The notes below the pieces were generated by a model, which saw only the letters and a program-made list of their open reading frames with translations, was not told the DNA's origin and searched no databases. 64,000 nucleotides of DNA, taken from positions 2,514,001-2,578,000 of the forward strand of contig NC_087389.1 of NCBI RefSeq assembly GCF_963675165.1, written 5' to 3'. The position numbers and the translations under genes are program-made. Shown piece after piece: positions 23,212-33,575 of the stretch. Positions within the stretch are counted from its first letter, which is position 1, and every line of letters starts with the position of its first letter. The DNA is from Halichondria panicea. Lineage: Eukaryota; Porifera; Demospongiae; Suberitida; Halichondriidae.

Positions 23212-23490
23212 TCAAGTGAGGAGGATATTATGTGTATGTGTGTGCACTTGACTAATGTGTACATTGTTTACTTAGTTAATTTGTACTGTAGCTATGGTTT
23301 CTGTGTTAAGTAGGTTAATTACTTCCTGTGTGTTAATAATAGATTCTTTGTTGTAAAGAGGCCCTGCGCGTCTCTCTTGTTTTTGGTGCATGTATGATCT
23401 CTGTTTTGTCAGTTGTTACTTTTGTCTATTTTGTTTAATGTTAAATCCTTGTCAAATCTTGAGCTGACTCCGCCGCTTAGCTAGTCAACT
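23212..23490 (+). repeat. Polypurine tract and 3' LTR of copia element
   Basis: GTGAGGAGGATA at 23215-23226 is a purine-rich tract of the kind preceding copia 3' LTRs. The LTR runs from about TGTGTATGTGTGTGC (23231) to about 23488. It is the near-exact inverse of the LTR at 18.8-19.0 kb but lacks that copy's tandem duplications and includes about 40 bases not seen there. It follows the end of RNase H by roughly 80 bases. Confidence 0.7.
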
Positions 23491-23579
23491 CTGCCAACAA
23501 TTATAGTGCCTATACTAGTACTAGATGGCTGATGGTTCAGGTAGCTATTTTCATGATTCACCACTGGATTTCTACAATC

Positions 23580-23950
23580 CACTGGTGACCTATTATTGTT
23601 GCATTGGGAGAAATGGCAGTGGTTGTTGACGACAGTAGGTTTGTCCAGGATGAAATGATTTGGCCGGTCTACGTGGATAACCTGCTGGACAAGTTTGGAA
23701 TGCAAGATGCAAAGTCAGTCAGCACCTGAGGAGGTTGGTTGCTTGTTATATTTGTCGACGAGTACTAGGCCTGACATTTCGTTTGCAGTTAGCAATGTTG
23801 CTAAATATTCCTCTGACCTACTCGCAAACACTGATACCTCAAGGGTACTACGTCTGATAAGAGCCCTGATGATATTCATGGATACTTGGATACTCGGATT
23901 CTGTATCAGCCTAGCTAGAGTATTGACATCAGAGAGAATTATAACATGAT
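23580..23950 (+). pseudogene. Second copia lineage, reverse transcriptase C-terminal fragment
   Basis: Frames give LLDKFGMQDAKSVS (23677) followed in the next frame by VGCLLYLSTSTRPDISFAVS and NVAKYSSDLL, the post-catalytic connection region of copia. Sequence differs clearly from the neighbour at 22.6 kb, so it is a separate family. No other domains of it are visible nearby. Confidence 0.65.
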
Positions 23951-24237
23951 AGTGAATAACACGTGGTCACACTGACCTTTACACACTGACCTTTACAAGC
24001 ACACAGAACATTCTAGAACAGAGCTAAATATAGATACACTCATACTCGGGCAAGTCCTACACTCCAGTCCTTTTGTAAGTTATCGTTGTACAGATGGCTG
24101 CTTCGTATAACACCATAGGTTCTGACGATTCGAATTTTAGTTCAGATATCAGCTGGCATAACAGAGAGCTATATATTCAGCTGAGAGAGCAACTGCTTTT
24201 TGCTTCTGCTTTTTGCTTCTCCAGGCAGGAACAGGTA

Positions 24238-24690
24238 TCACCTCATCAACCAGAGAAGCACTTGGCAGACCCCCACACAGCACAAGCCATCACGATCGGC
24301 AAGAGCTCCTTTACCGTAATGTGGACCCCCCACCCCACGAGGGGTGGGGGGGGGCCATGTATATCGTAGTGCAACGTGAAGCCTGAGTGAGAATGATGTC
24401 TGGGCCATTCCAGTCTGCCAGAAACCACCGAAGGTCCTCCCGATTGAGACGAACATGATGGTACAGCTGCTTTGCGTAGGTCGAGGTATATTGCGTCCAC
24501 TTTGTTTTGTGCAGCAACTGTAGTTCACCATTCCACGGCGACTGGCATCTCAGAGCAACTTCGAGGTAATGCCGTCGGCTAAGGCTGTGAAAAATTTTGG
24601 GCGCGGACCGTAGCCCGAACGACACCATTGAGATTGGTCCGTCGGGTGGACCAGGACATTCCGATAGGCACTGCTAGCAAAACTGCATTA
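24238..24690 (-). pseudogene. DIRS-like retroelement RT/RNase H fragment
   Basis: The minus strand gives VSFGLRSAPKIFHSLSRR, resembling the FGLxSAPxIF motif of reverse transcriptase. It then gives KQLYHHVRLNREDLRWFLAD and, in another frame, HITVKELLPIVMACAVWGSA. The KELLPIV-type RNase H motif is typical of tyrosine-recombinase (DIRS-like) retroelements. At least two frame changes occur, and a C-rich run (24325-24352) interrupts it. No tyrosine recombinase was identified. Confidence 0.55.
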
Positions 24691-24699
24691 TTGATTGAA

Positions 24700-25440
24700 C
24701 AATATACCAAAGAGCACAGGTCGGCTCCGTTTACACATCCCCCTCAGGGTCTATTATCAGGCGCCACTTTCCAGGTTGTTGGGGATCACCCCAAACCTAC
24801 TCACGTGGGAATCTATAGGTAGTGGGGTCGACTGCAGAGCGCTGCAGCATTTGAATGAATTTTGCACCAAGTATCGGGTGTGTTCACCTGCACACAGGGC
24901 CGGGCAACTACGTAGTATGTTTACATGACTGCATTGTAAACTTCAGTAGATGAACCAAGATAGGTTTACAGCATTGTAGACTTGAAGTGTATACTATGTG
25001 TAAATGACCACACAGTAAACTAGGTATGCACACTTGGCATTAAAGTTCCTATATTCTTGCTGCATTTTCTTGCATTTGAAACCATGATGTTAACAGAACC
25101 AAAACCATAAGAACCAAAACCATAATTATATAATTATAATAAGCAACAGATAGCTAATGAATGATTTCACTTCAGCTCTACCCGTGATCTCTAGTCATGA
25201 TCAGCTTCTGCATAATTAGAGTAAAAAGAAAGTCCACTGTAGTACTCACCAATGTGATTCAGTGCCAGCAATCTCAGCAGCATTCTCAGCAGCTGTTCGT
25301 GTATTATACATACAAAGTTTGCTACTTACTTCTTCGCAACTCAGGACGTACTGCCCATCAACTGGTGGGCTTGCAACCAGCCCTGGGTTAGGCTTTCTCT
25401 AGTCCAAAACTCGAACAAAATCGTCCAGCCCTGTGTATGT
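24700..25440. other. No supported gene
   Basis: Short unrecognised frames only. GTAAACTT/GTTTACA motifs recur loosely around 24900-25020, and a duplication of CAGCAATCTCAGCAGCATTCT type occurs near 25265. Confidence 0.25.
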
Positions 25441-25446
25441 ATAATA

Positions 25447-26750
25447 TTATCCATTAACTTCTGTGAAACAATTTTGTCTTTTTGTGCGCTCGGTGGACAC
25501 TACTTCTCTAACGAGGTATCCTATACGATTCCATTTTTTTGAATAGTCAAGAAAAACTTGAACTGCTGAGTCGTACCGATTCGATGCCTCGTGTAGCACT
25601 CTTACTTCAAGGGGTATGCCACTCTTGGACCTCCAGTGTATTTTATGCTCATTGGGGTTTTCGGAATCATCTGATTCTTCCGTCATGTACATGAGGTGTT
25701 TCCAATATTTGTCCATTTCATGCCACACTGGTCCGTCTCTTAAATTTCTGTATAGACTGGACACTAGGCACTAGGGTCAGGTAGAACATGACTCACCTTT
25801 CGCTCTCTTTTTTGATTGCTCCCCCTTCCTTCCCAGCCTTCTTCGAGCAGCAGCTGTAAAGTGTAATATGCCGAATATATGCCGACATTAATTATTATAG
25901 AACTTACTCCACAATAGCTGCACCCTCTGCTGCACCCTCTCCTCATCCAATCCCTGCTTTGTGCAGTTCTTTTTTTTGACATTTCAAGTAAACACCCGTT
26001 CATTTCCTTTAGGCAAGTCCATAAGCGTACACATCCCTTGCTCTTATCATCATAAGATTTATTCGTATAGCAGCTTACAATTACGTACCAGATACTTTAA
26101 CCCTTTTTGACAATGCCAGCAGCTGCTCCAATTTTTCCTCAATGCGGATCAATCTGTCCTGCAAGATGAATATGTGTGCACAATATAAATACCTGGTCTT
26201 GTTTGGTAAACGTAGATACAAAGTTTTCCAAGACTTAGAAGAGGCAATTGAACAATGACAGCAGCTTACCATCGACGTATACTACGATGCATAACATACC
26301 TCAGCTTTGGCAGCCTCGAGCATTGCAAGTTTTGTATTCGTTGCATCATACAGTCACTTCTTTTTTTTCGGAAGTTGAGGTTGAGTGGCTTCTGTGTAAT
26401 ATAACTTCCATCTGGAAATTCTGTCCCTTGTGCTCCAAAAAAACCTCCGAGCCATGTTGGAGATCTTTTTTTGTAACACCACATCCATTCTCCAGGGATA
26501 TGCTTGAGACCAATGCCAATGCCTTGACTCTTTTCCCACTTTGTGGGCACTTCAGAATAACTTTGCATGTCCCACTATACATGCAACTACAAAGTCTGAC
26601 TCACAGTGCTGCAAGTTTTCCTCCTCCTTTGATCCCCAATGGGGGTCAGCATCTTAAGTGGTGCCTTTTTTTAGATCTTGCTGGCCTTCTCTGTCACAGG
26701 TTTTACATGTACAGGCTCTGGAGACATCGATGAGGGTGAGGCGTGCAACA
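25447..26750 (-). CDS. Unrecognised multi-exon gene, minus strand
   Basis: Four open blocks lie on minus: 26582-26343 (reads VILKCPQSGKRVKALALVS and LENGCGVTKKDLQHGSEVFL), a block ending LAMLEAAKAE before a GTATG donor near 26298, 26162-26098 (RLIRIEEKLEQLLALSKRVK, a short coiled coil between an AG acceptor and a GTACGT donor), and 25764-25447 (WKHLMYMTEESDDSENP and SNRYDSAVQVFLDYSKKWNR). Splice signals and protein-like composition support a gene. A frameshift near an A-run at 26350 suggests damage. I do not recognise the family. Confidence 0.35.
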
Positions 26751-26833
26751 GTGAATCCAGTGAATTGAATCCAGTGAATCCATGTCTTCGTCTGATTCAG
26801 TTTCACGTGATTCAGTTGTATAGCTATACTTGA

Positions 26834-27787
26834 CACACGAGATCAACTTTCACAAGATCAACTCCAATTCTTACCAGATCAACTTTGCATGAGGTCAACT
26901 CTCAGTAGATCAACTCCCATAGAATCAACTTTTCATATGATCAACTTCATGGGATCAACTCGATTACAATTTGAATTTAATAAAAAGTGAAATTAGTAAT
27001 AAAAAAAAATTAGAAATTAGATCAGAGTCCAGTAAGATGCTTGATGGCTGATAAATATGCCATGCCTCCTGTGTCAACCAGGAGGAAGAGGCTGACATCT
27101 CTTCTGAGGGTCGGAAGGATGGGAGTGTCTTCGTGTCTAGCAGAGAGGACCTGATAGACTCAAGGCTAGGCAGTTGTGCCAGCACATCCAGCACACCAGC
27201 ACATCCAGCACATCCAGCAGAGTTCTGTTCTTGGCTAATTACCTCCAGTTGATCATCGTAGATCACATTTATGGAGGTACTTTCTTGTCTCAGCTGGATT
27301 CAACCACCACACTCAAACCCTCTGAAGTGGCTCTTGCTGGGCAACCAGCCTTATGGTTTTTGCACCTCCAGATTCTGGTTCCGTCTTATAAATTGAAGGT
27401 TCTTTCCTCCTCTTTCCTCCTCGGTTTGTCTTGTCTTGACGAAATGAGTGCATGCTAGTTCTAGTGGCCCTTTTATCACCTGTCAAAACCTGTCAACCTT
27501 TGGCACAAAATATTTAGCACATGTACTATAGTAATTAGCTATAAAAGAAAGGTCATCAACACCTATAAAAAATAGCTGGATTTTAAAATTGGAGTTGATC
27601 TCAGTTGATTTATAATTAAGCAGCTTCATAAATCACAAATGTAATAAGCCACTCTACTGTAGTTATCTCCGTTGAGTTGACTCTATGAAAAGTTGAAGTT
27701 GATCTACTGAGAGTTGACCTCATGCAAAGTTGATCTGGTAAGAATTGATCTCGTGGGAGTTGATCTTGTGAAAGTTGATCTCGTGTG
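26834..27787. mobile_element. TIR element with GATCAACT iteron arms
   Basis: The left arm (26834-26966) opens CACACGAGATCAACTTTCAC and contains about eight GATCAACT units at 14-21 base spacing. The right arm (27671-27787) is its reverse complement with the same unit order and ends GTTGATCTCGTGTG. The interior of about 700 bases has short frames on both strands (for example SASSSWLTQEAWHIY on minus) but no recognisable transposase, so it is probably non-autonomous. Confidence 0.65.
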
Positions 27788-27949
27788 AGGCAATCACTTA
27801 AAGATCTCTTTGAATATTATTATGGCTTAAAATAGAACGTTCAAATTTTTCTACAGGAAAACATTAACACTTCAGTGACATTAACACTTCAGTGAAACAC
27901 TAGAATTCGTGCACAATTCGTGCACAAGGTTGCACAGGTGTCACATTGT

Positions 27950-28560
27950 TCTGAGCATGGCTGAAGGCAATGGAAGATATACCCCACAATTCCAGTTCCG
28001 AGATCAACTTTACATAGATGGCGTCATAGATGGCGTCAAAGCCAGATAGCTAGTGCAGATAGCTAGTGCAGGCACAACGGAAGTACCAATGGACCAAGAT
28101 GATCTTCTAAGTGATGAAGAGACAGCATGGGCAAAGCGATGATGAAGGCAAGCATGGGCGATGAAGGCAGCGTGGACAATCATGACAGCGAACTTGAGTA
28201 AGCTAGCATGTAAGCAAATGCTAGCTTTTTAATTATTCCATATGCAATTAATTATTCCTCTGATTGATTTGGACGAAGATGTGTTTACTCTACGAAAATG
28301 CAATGACATCAGCACTTAGTATGATAATGCAGTTTGTTTCAAGACACAAGTCAGTGACCTGTTGGCTTTGCTATGATTTGATTGATTTGTCCAAGTCCGA
28401 ATCATCTTCCAGACAGTACTTCCACAGTGGTTACAAAAAGAAAACTCTTTGCTCGGATTGTCTTGGACCCCTCACCAACAGCAGAGACAAATGCCCAGTA
28501 ATAGCACGCATGGCGAGCATGCGAGTTGGAAACTCGCAAAATTAAGTAAGATTATACACT
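27950..28560 (+). pseudogene. Degenerate open region, unrecognised
   Basis: From 27958 the plus strand reads MAEGNGRYTPQFQFRDQLY then breaks at duplications (TAGATGGCGTCA and AGATAGCTAGTGC). Further on, one frame gives LIDLDEDVFTLRKCNDIS and another gives YKKKTLCSDCLGPL, with Cys-x2-Cys pairs at 28360 and 28453. It may be a zinc-containing gene copy; no family is recognised. Confidence 0.25.
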
Positions 28561-28576
28561 GTACACTTACCCTATA

Positions 28577-28962
28577 GAGTAAGTAATCAAACCTCGGACT
28601 ATACCTATATTCGGACGCGTTTTCCATGGACTCAAAGCAGCTATCCAGATTTTAGCCACATCTACAAGTCACTGGTGCTTGGTACTACCTAGCAGCCAAC
28701 TCTCAGCCTGTTCCTCACAACGACACACTGGTCACGAGCTCTCAAAAACGAGTCCGAAATAATCAAAATACGGACGAAGGTACCGTTATCCGGACACTAC
28801 TTTAGACTGCGTAGCTTGAGATATTTCTAGTTTCTGTGCCTCCTGTACTTCTTCTTAGCTAGATCTACCATCATGCAAAAAATCAGCAGTGGCAGCTGCA
28901 CAACAAACTCCAGAAACCAGACTGAAAATAGCAGCCCCACCCACTAATTTAGGATCTCGGAC
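28577..28962 (+). repeat. Left terminal inverted repeat, 386 bases
   Basis: Starts GAGTAAGTAATCAAACCTCG and ends AGGATCTCGGAC. It is the reverse complement of 33576-33961; one difference was found (A in CAACGACACACTGG here, where the right copy implies G). Confidence 0.85.
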
Positions 28963-29215
28963 GCATGTGCATTGCATATAATTATAGGCAGATCTACACG
29001 TGTTAATGAGCTAGTCTATGCGAGAGTCTATGAGCTATTAGCCAAAAGTCTAAAAGAAAAACTCTCTACCTGAAGGACAAAATCAAAGGAGGGGCAGAGA
29101 ATCGGTGGATTTGTTTGTAAGTGCCACACTAGATCTACATACAGTAGACTATAACTAGAGTGTCTTTATGTGATGATTTTTTGTGTGTATACAGATTGTT
29201 AGTAATTAACTAGGT
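28963..29215 (+). promoter_or_regulatory. 5' leader of the transposase with possible UTR intron
   Basis: Between the left TIR and the ATG at 29216, a donor-like TTT/GTAAGTGCC (about 29117) and an acceptor-like GTATACAG (about 29193) could remove an intron of about 75 bases. No TATA box is evident. The promoter could equally lie in the TIR. Confidence 0.3.
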
Positions 29216-31189
29216 ATGGCTGAAGGCTATATTTTAAGAAGTAAGCTTGCATCACGTCCATCAACACCAGCAGTGTTTGACGGTAGATTTACTCACCAAC
29301 GACCGCTGTACAAGTCATGGGTGGATGACAGTATGAAAAAAGCTATGGAAGCAGTTGTCAAGAATGGAGCAAGTGTTAGAGAGGCAGCAGTTCGCTTTGG
29401 TGTGCCCAAGTCAACTTTGGGGGATCGAATCAGTGGCAGAGTTCAACACGGTGATGTCAGTGGCCCCCTAAAATACCTCTCAACTGCGGAAGAAAATGAC
29501 TTAGCCAAATTCTTGATAAAATGTGCTGGTATTGGATATCCTAAGACAAGATTAGAAGTTATATCTCTTGTCCAAACGATTATTGATTATAAAGGGATTC
29601 ACTCAACTGTTACGGCTGGTTGGTGGCAGAGATTTATCAAGCGAAATGCGAACATCACTTTAAGGGCCCCTTCTCCACTATCAAATGCTCGAGCATATGC
29701 AACAGATCCTGATATCATGAACAGGTACTTTGATCTACTTGAGGAGACTTTGTTCAGCCGTGCTGCATATTTAACATGGATGAAACTGGCCTCCCCATGG
29801 ATCCTAAGGCTTCTAAAAGCGTTTACAGAAAAGGAGAAAAAAATCCTTTAGCATGCTCTAGTGGTAATAAATCCCAGACGACAGTAGTAGCCTGTGTGAG
29901 TGCTGCAGGCTATTGTATGCCACCTTTGGTGATCTTGAATCGGAAGAGTGTTCCGAGCTGCTATAAGGAAGGAGAAGTTCCTGGGACCAAATATGGCCTG
30001 TCACCAAAAGGATGGATTGACCGTGACTTGTTTCACCAGTGGTTTGCTTTTCATTTTCTTCGATATGCTCCTCAAAAACGTCCCTTATTGCTGCTTCTTG
30101 ATGGCCACTCCAGCCACTTTTGCCCGGAAACAGTTCATCTAGCTGATGAACATGATATAGTTGTATTTATTTGTTCTCCCTCCAAACTCTACCCACCTAT
30201 TGCAGCCTTTGGATAAGGGGACATTTTCCCCTTTAAAGACTTATTGGAAACAGGAGTGTCACGAATTTATGAGCAAAAATCCAGGCGAAGTAGTGTCCCG
30301 TTTTACCTTTTCCAAAATTTTGGGAAGATCATGGGAAAGATGTATGAGATTATCCAATGTGCAAGCGGGATTTAAAGTAACCGGTGTGTACCCATTTGAT
30401 CGTGAAGCAGCTTTCAAGCAAATTAATATGCCTTCTGGTGTTGCCAAAAGTTTTTCTCTGCCGTATCAACCCATGTTTAGTCCTGCGCCCAGGAAAAAGA
30501 AAGCTGCAGCTATACATGTAGATCTAGTACGTTATTCAGAAGATGATGATATCAGCTCTGAAGAATCGTTCAGTGACGTACGAGCAGTACATACACCTGT
30601 AGGTGGCAGTTTTGATTATGAGAGTGCAGCACGAGAACCTGGTTTTGGTGAACATGCCAAGATGCCACCCTATACGTCTACTGGTGATACGGATGACAAC
30701 AGTTCCAGTGACACTGATCGTGTGACACCTTTAATTTACTGCAGCCAAGCCAAACCAAAAAAATGCTGAAAACACCCATCCCACCTCCAAGAAAAGTTGA
30801 TCCTTTGAAAGTAAAATCTTGTGGTAAAATTCTCACTAGCAGCGAATGTATGGCTATTATGGATAAAAAAAAAGAAGAGAAAGATGAAAAGGAAAGGCTT
30901 AAGGCTGAGAGAAAGCGTTTGCAGGCTGAGAGGAAGCAATTGAAGGCTGAAAACAAGCGTTTGCTGGCTGAAAAACGAGCTTCGAAGCTATTAGCCAAGA
31001 AATCGGGAAAGAGTGTTTCCACAAAAGTGTCTAAAGCTCAGCATTCCTTATGTGTTGAAAACCCACCTGAACCGGTTTTTACTGCTAAAGAACTTGAACT
31101 TTTTACCACCAGGTTTGAAAATGGTTTTGACCTCACGCATGATGACCGATATAACTTATGGTTAAAAGAAAATGGATCTCCCCAGAATG
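29216..31189 (+). pseudogene. pogo/Tigger-like transposase, three single-base frameshifts
   Basis: The N-terminus has a Psq-type HTH (residues about 36-75, NGASVREAAVRFGVPKSTL) and a CENP-B-like second HTH (85-150). The DDE core follows: MDETGLPMDP (first Asp, 29776), LLLLLDGHSSHF (second) and LLQPLDKGTFSPLK (third), so a DDD triad is present. Then come QAGFKVTGVYPFDREAA, an acidic tail, a Lys/Glu coiled coil (30868-30990) and FENGFDLTHDDRYNLWL. Breaks lie near 29755-29770 (with a few residues missing), at 30171-30180, and in an A7 run at 30757-30763. Otherwise it is intact. The homopolymer break could be a sequencing error. A donor at 31189/31190 joins it to the small exons. Confidence 0.8.
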
Positions 31190-31251
31190 GTGTGTATATA
31201 GTGTTTGGTATACTGCAGAATGTGCTATAATCATGTTTCTATTGTATTTAG

Positions 31252-31769
31252 CCAGGCAAAAGCGAGTTACGAAGCCTACTTTCAAAGTGAGAGAAAGCAT
31301 TGGTCAAGGTGGTTACTTCTGCTATTTAATACTGACATAGCTAATATCCATAATTGCAGATTGGAGTGATGCTGATGAGTTGTGCCACGTGACGGGGATA
31401 GATTCAAGTGGCGTATCTGGTGTGTTGATTATTGATTTAGCTATAATTATACAGCTACATAATTATGTTATATATACTTGGATAGCACTTGAATTGAATA
31501 GCCTGCAACATGTCCGCTTAACACGTCATAACTTTCGCTCAATTTGGCGATGCATGAGGCTATTTCTATTGAGCATAATTATAGTACTGCAGTCGACTAT
31601 ACTCGTGATTAATACATTTTCTAACAGATGAAGAGCCAGTCAAGTCCAAGGTACTGTCTGGTAAGTAGGTTTATTTTATAATTATATGCGACCAATTCGG
31701 ATGATGTGCCTTTAGTTGCAGAGCAAAGAAGGAACGCTGGAGTGAGGGCAACTAGAGCTAACCCATCTG
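31252..31769 (+). CDS. Four small phase-1 exons downstream of transposase
   Basis: AG..GT-bounded open exons lie at 31252-31308 (57 bases), 31360-31419 (60), 31628-31660 (33) and 31722-31769 (48). Each is a multiple of three, and each boundary leaves one G before GT, so every intron is phase 1 and the frame continues from the transposase. They read RQKRVTKPTFKVRESIGQ, WSDADELCHVTGIDSSGVS, EEPVKSKVLS and QRRNAGVRATRANPS. The last is the ancestor-like member of the following array. Function unknown; the sequence is basic and Ser/Thr-rich, possibly a tail of the transposase. Confidence 0.6.
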
Positions 31770-31899
31770 GTGAGTGAGTAAATTTAATTATCCCCCTTCA
31801 TATTAGGACCCACCCCCAAAGCAAATCTACCCCCCTGAAACAATTTAAGACTCTTAAAGGTAGCTCTGAACTCCGTCATATTCACATGTATATTATTAG

Positions 31900-33093
31900 G
31901 AAGCAGTGTTGGATTGAGAGCTACTAAATCTACTAGAGCTAACCCGTCAGGTTAGTGGCATATGTTGTACGTCGCATTCACATACACGTCTATTTTTAGA
32001 GCCCGTAAACAGTGTTGGAGTGAGAGCTACTAAATCTACTAGAGCTAACCCGCCAGGTTAGTGGTTCATGGTACCATAATTATGTTGTCGCATTCACATA
32101 CACGTCTATTTTAGAGCCCGTAAACAGTGTTGGAGTGAGAGCTACTAAATCTACTAGAGCTAACCCGCCAGGTTAGTGGTTCATGGTACCATAATTATGT
32201 TGTCGCATTCACATACACGTCTATTTTAGAGCCCGTAAACAGTGTTGGAGTGAGAGCTACTAAATCTACTAGAGCTAACCCGTCAGGTTAGTGGTTCATG
32301 GTACCATAATTATGTTGTCGCATTCACATACACGTCTATTTTAGAGCCCGTAAACAGTGTTGGAGTGAGAGCTACTAAATCTACTAGAGCTAACCCGTCA
32401 GGTTAGTGGTTCATGGTACCATAATTATGTTGTCGCATTCACATACACGTCTATTTTTAGAGCCCGTAAACAGTGTTGGAGTGAGAGCTACTAAATCTAC
32501 TAGAGCTAACCCGCCAGGTTAGTGGTTCATGGTACCATAATTATGTTGTCGCATTCACATACACGTCTATTTTTAGAGCCCGTAAACAGTGTTGGAGTGA
32601 GAGCTACTAAATCTACTAGAGCTAACCCGCCAGGTTAGTGGTTCATGGTACCATAATTATGTTGTTGCATTCACATACACGTCTATTTTTAGAGCCCGTA
32701 AACAGTGTTGGAGTGAGAGCTACTAAATCTACTAGAGCTAACCCGTCAGGTTAGTGGTTCATGGTACCATAATTATGTTGTCGCATTCACATACACGTCT
32801 ATTTTTAGAGCCCGTAAACAGTGTTGGAGTGAGAGCTACTAAATCTACTAGAGCTAACCCGCCAGGTTAGTGGTTCATGGTACCATAATTATGTTGTCGC
32901 ATTCACATACACGTCTATTTTTAGAGCCCGTAAACAGTGTTGGAGTGAGAGCTACTAAATCTACTAGAGCTAACCCGTCAGGTTAGTGGTTCATGGTACC
33001 ATCTGTTGTCGCATTCACATACATGTGTATTTTTTGGCCCAGGAAGCAATGTTGGAGTGAGAGCTATTAAATCTACTAGAGCTAACCCGTCAG
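31900..33093 (+). repeat. Tandem micro-exon array, eleven exon/intron units
   Basis: Exon starts are at 31900 (51 bases), 32000, 32115, 32230, 32345, 32461, 32577, 32693, 32809 and 32925 (57 bases each), and 33043 (51 bases). The period is 115-116 bases. Each 57-base exon reads EPVNSVGVRATKSTRANPS (last residue S or P), starting after TCTATTTTTAG or TCTATTTTAG and ending before GTTAGTGG. All are open, divisible by three and bounded by phase-1 introns of 58-59 bases. Base changes between units are few (CCGTCAG versus CCGCCAG, T-run length), so the array expanded recently. If spliced, it would add about 200 residues of basic repeats to the transposase C-terminus. Confidence 0.7.
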
Positions 33094-33170
33094 GTTAGTG
33101 GTTTAATAGTACCGTATTGAAATTGGTAAAGAGCCCACCCAAGTGTGCTGTACATTTCTGGTTCATATAT

Positions 33171-33260
33171 AGTCAAGTTCCTAAATGACAATGTCACTAT
33201 ATATGCATGTTACTCGTCTCAATTAACGTCATGTACAAACGCAATAAAAAGAAATAGTGG
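33171..33260 (+). CDS. Candidate terminal exon with polyadenylation signal
   Basis: CATATATAG is followed by an open phase-compatible exon reading VKFLNDNVTIYACYSS up to TAG near 33256. AATAAA lies at 33243-33248. Alternatively the reading would end at once if the last intron were retained (GGT TAG). Placement is inference. Confidence 0.35.
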
Positions 33261-33561
33261 TTAGGGAGTTCCATGTATTTACCCTGTAGTGCTCGAGGAC
33301 GATTCTTTTTGTTCTGCTACTGATTGCTCTGTACAAAAGAGCGGGATAGAGTTCCCTGTGTGGATCAGTTGTGATGTGTGCTCCAGGTGGTATCATCTTT
33401 ACTGTATAGGACTGAAGAAAACCAAGAAACAGTTTACTTGTGTACAATGTATATAATGAACAGTAAGCTTGTGTAGATCTATATTCAATGTGTATAGTTG
33501 TGATTAAATACAGTATACTACCTTTCTGGGCTCTGGTAGAGATCGATTTTCTTTTAACCAT
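33229..33561 (-). CDS. Small antisense ORF beside right TIR
   Basis: A 110-residue frame starts at an ATG only 15 bases inside the right TIR and runs toward the array. It begins MVKRKSISTRAQK and contains PPGAHITTDPHRELYPALLY and RTKRIVLEHYR. A donor-like AAAG/GTAGTATAC near 33524 and acceptor-like TTTTCTTCAG or TATACAG near 33410 suggest a short intron in the same frame. No family is recognised. It would converge on the transposase transcript, so it could be a second transposon gene. Confidence 0.35.
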   Translation of the reverse strand: MVKRKSISTRAQKGSILYLITTIHIEYRSTQAYCSLYTLYTSKLFLGFLQSYTVKMIPPGAHITTDPHRELYPALLYRAISSRTKRIVLEHYRVNTWNSLTTISFYCVCT

Positions 33562-33575
33562 TAAGTGAACTCTGT

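Noticed and set aside
27958..27975. Shared start MAEG of the degenerate ORF at 27958 and the transposase at 29216
   Set aside because: The similarity ends after about twelve bases and is probably chance.
31900..33093. CRISPR-like regular array
   Set aside because: The 115-116 base units are almost identical over their whole length, with no variable spacers, and contain splice borders. The context is a eukaryotic transposon.
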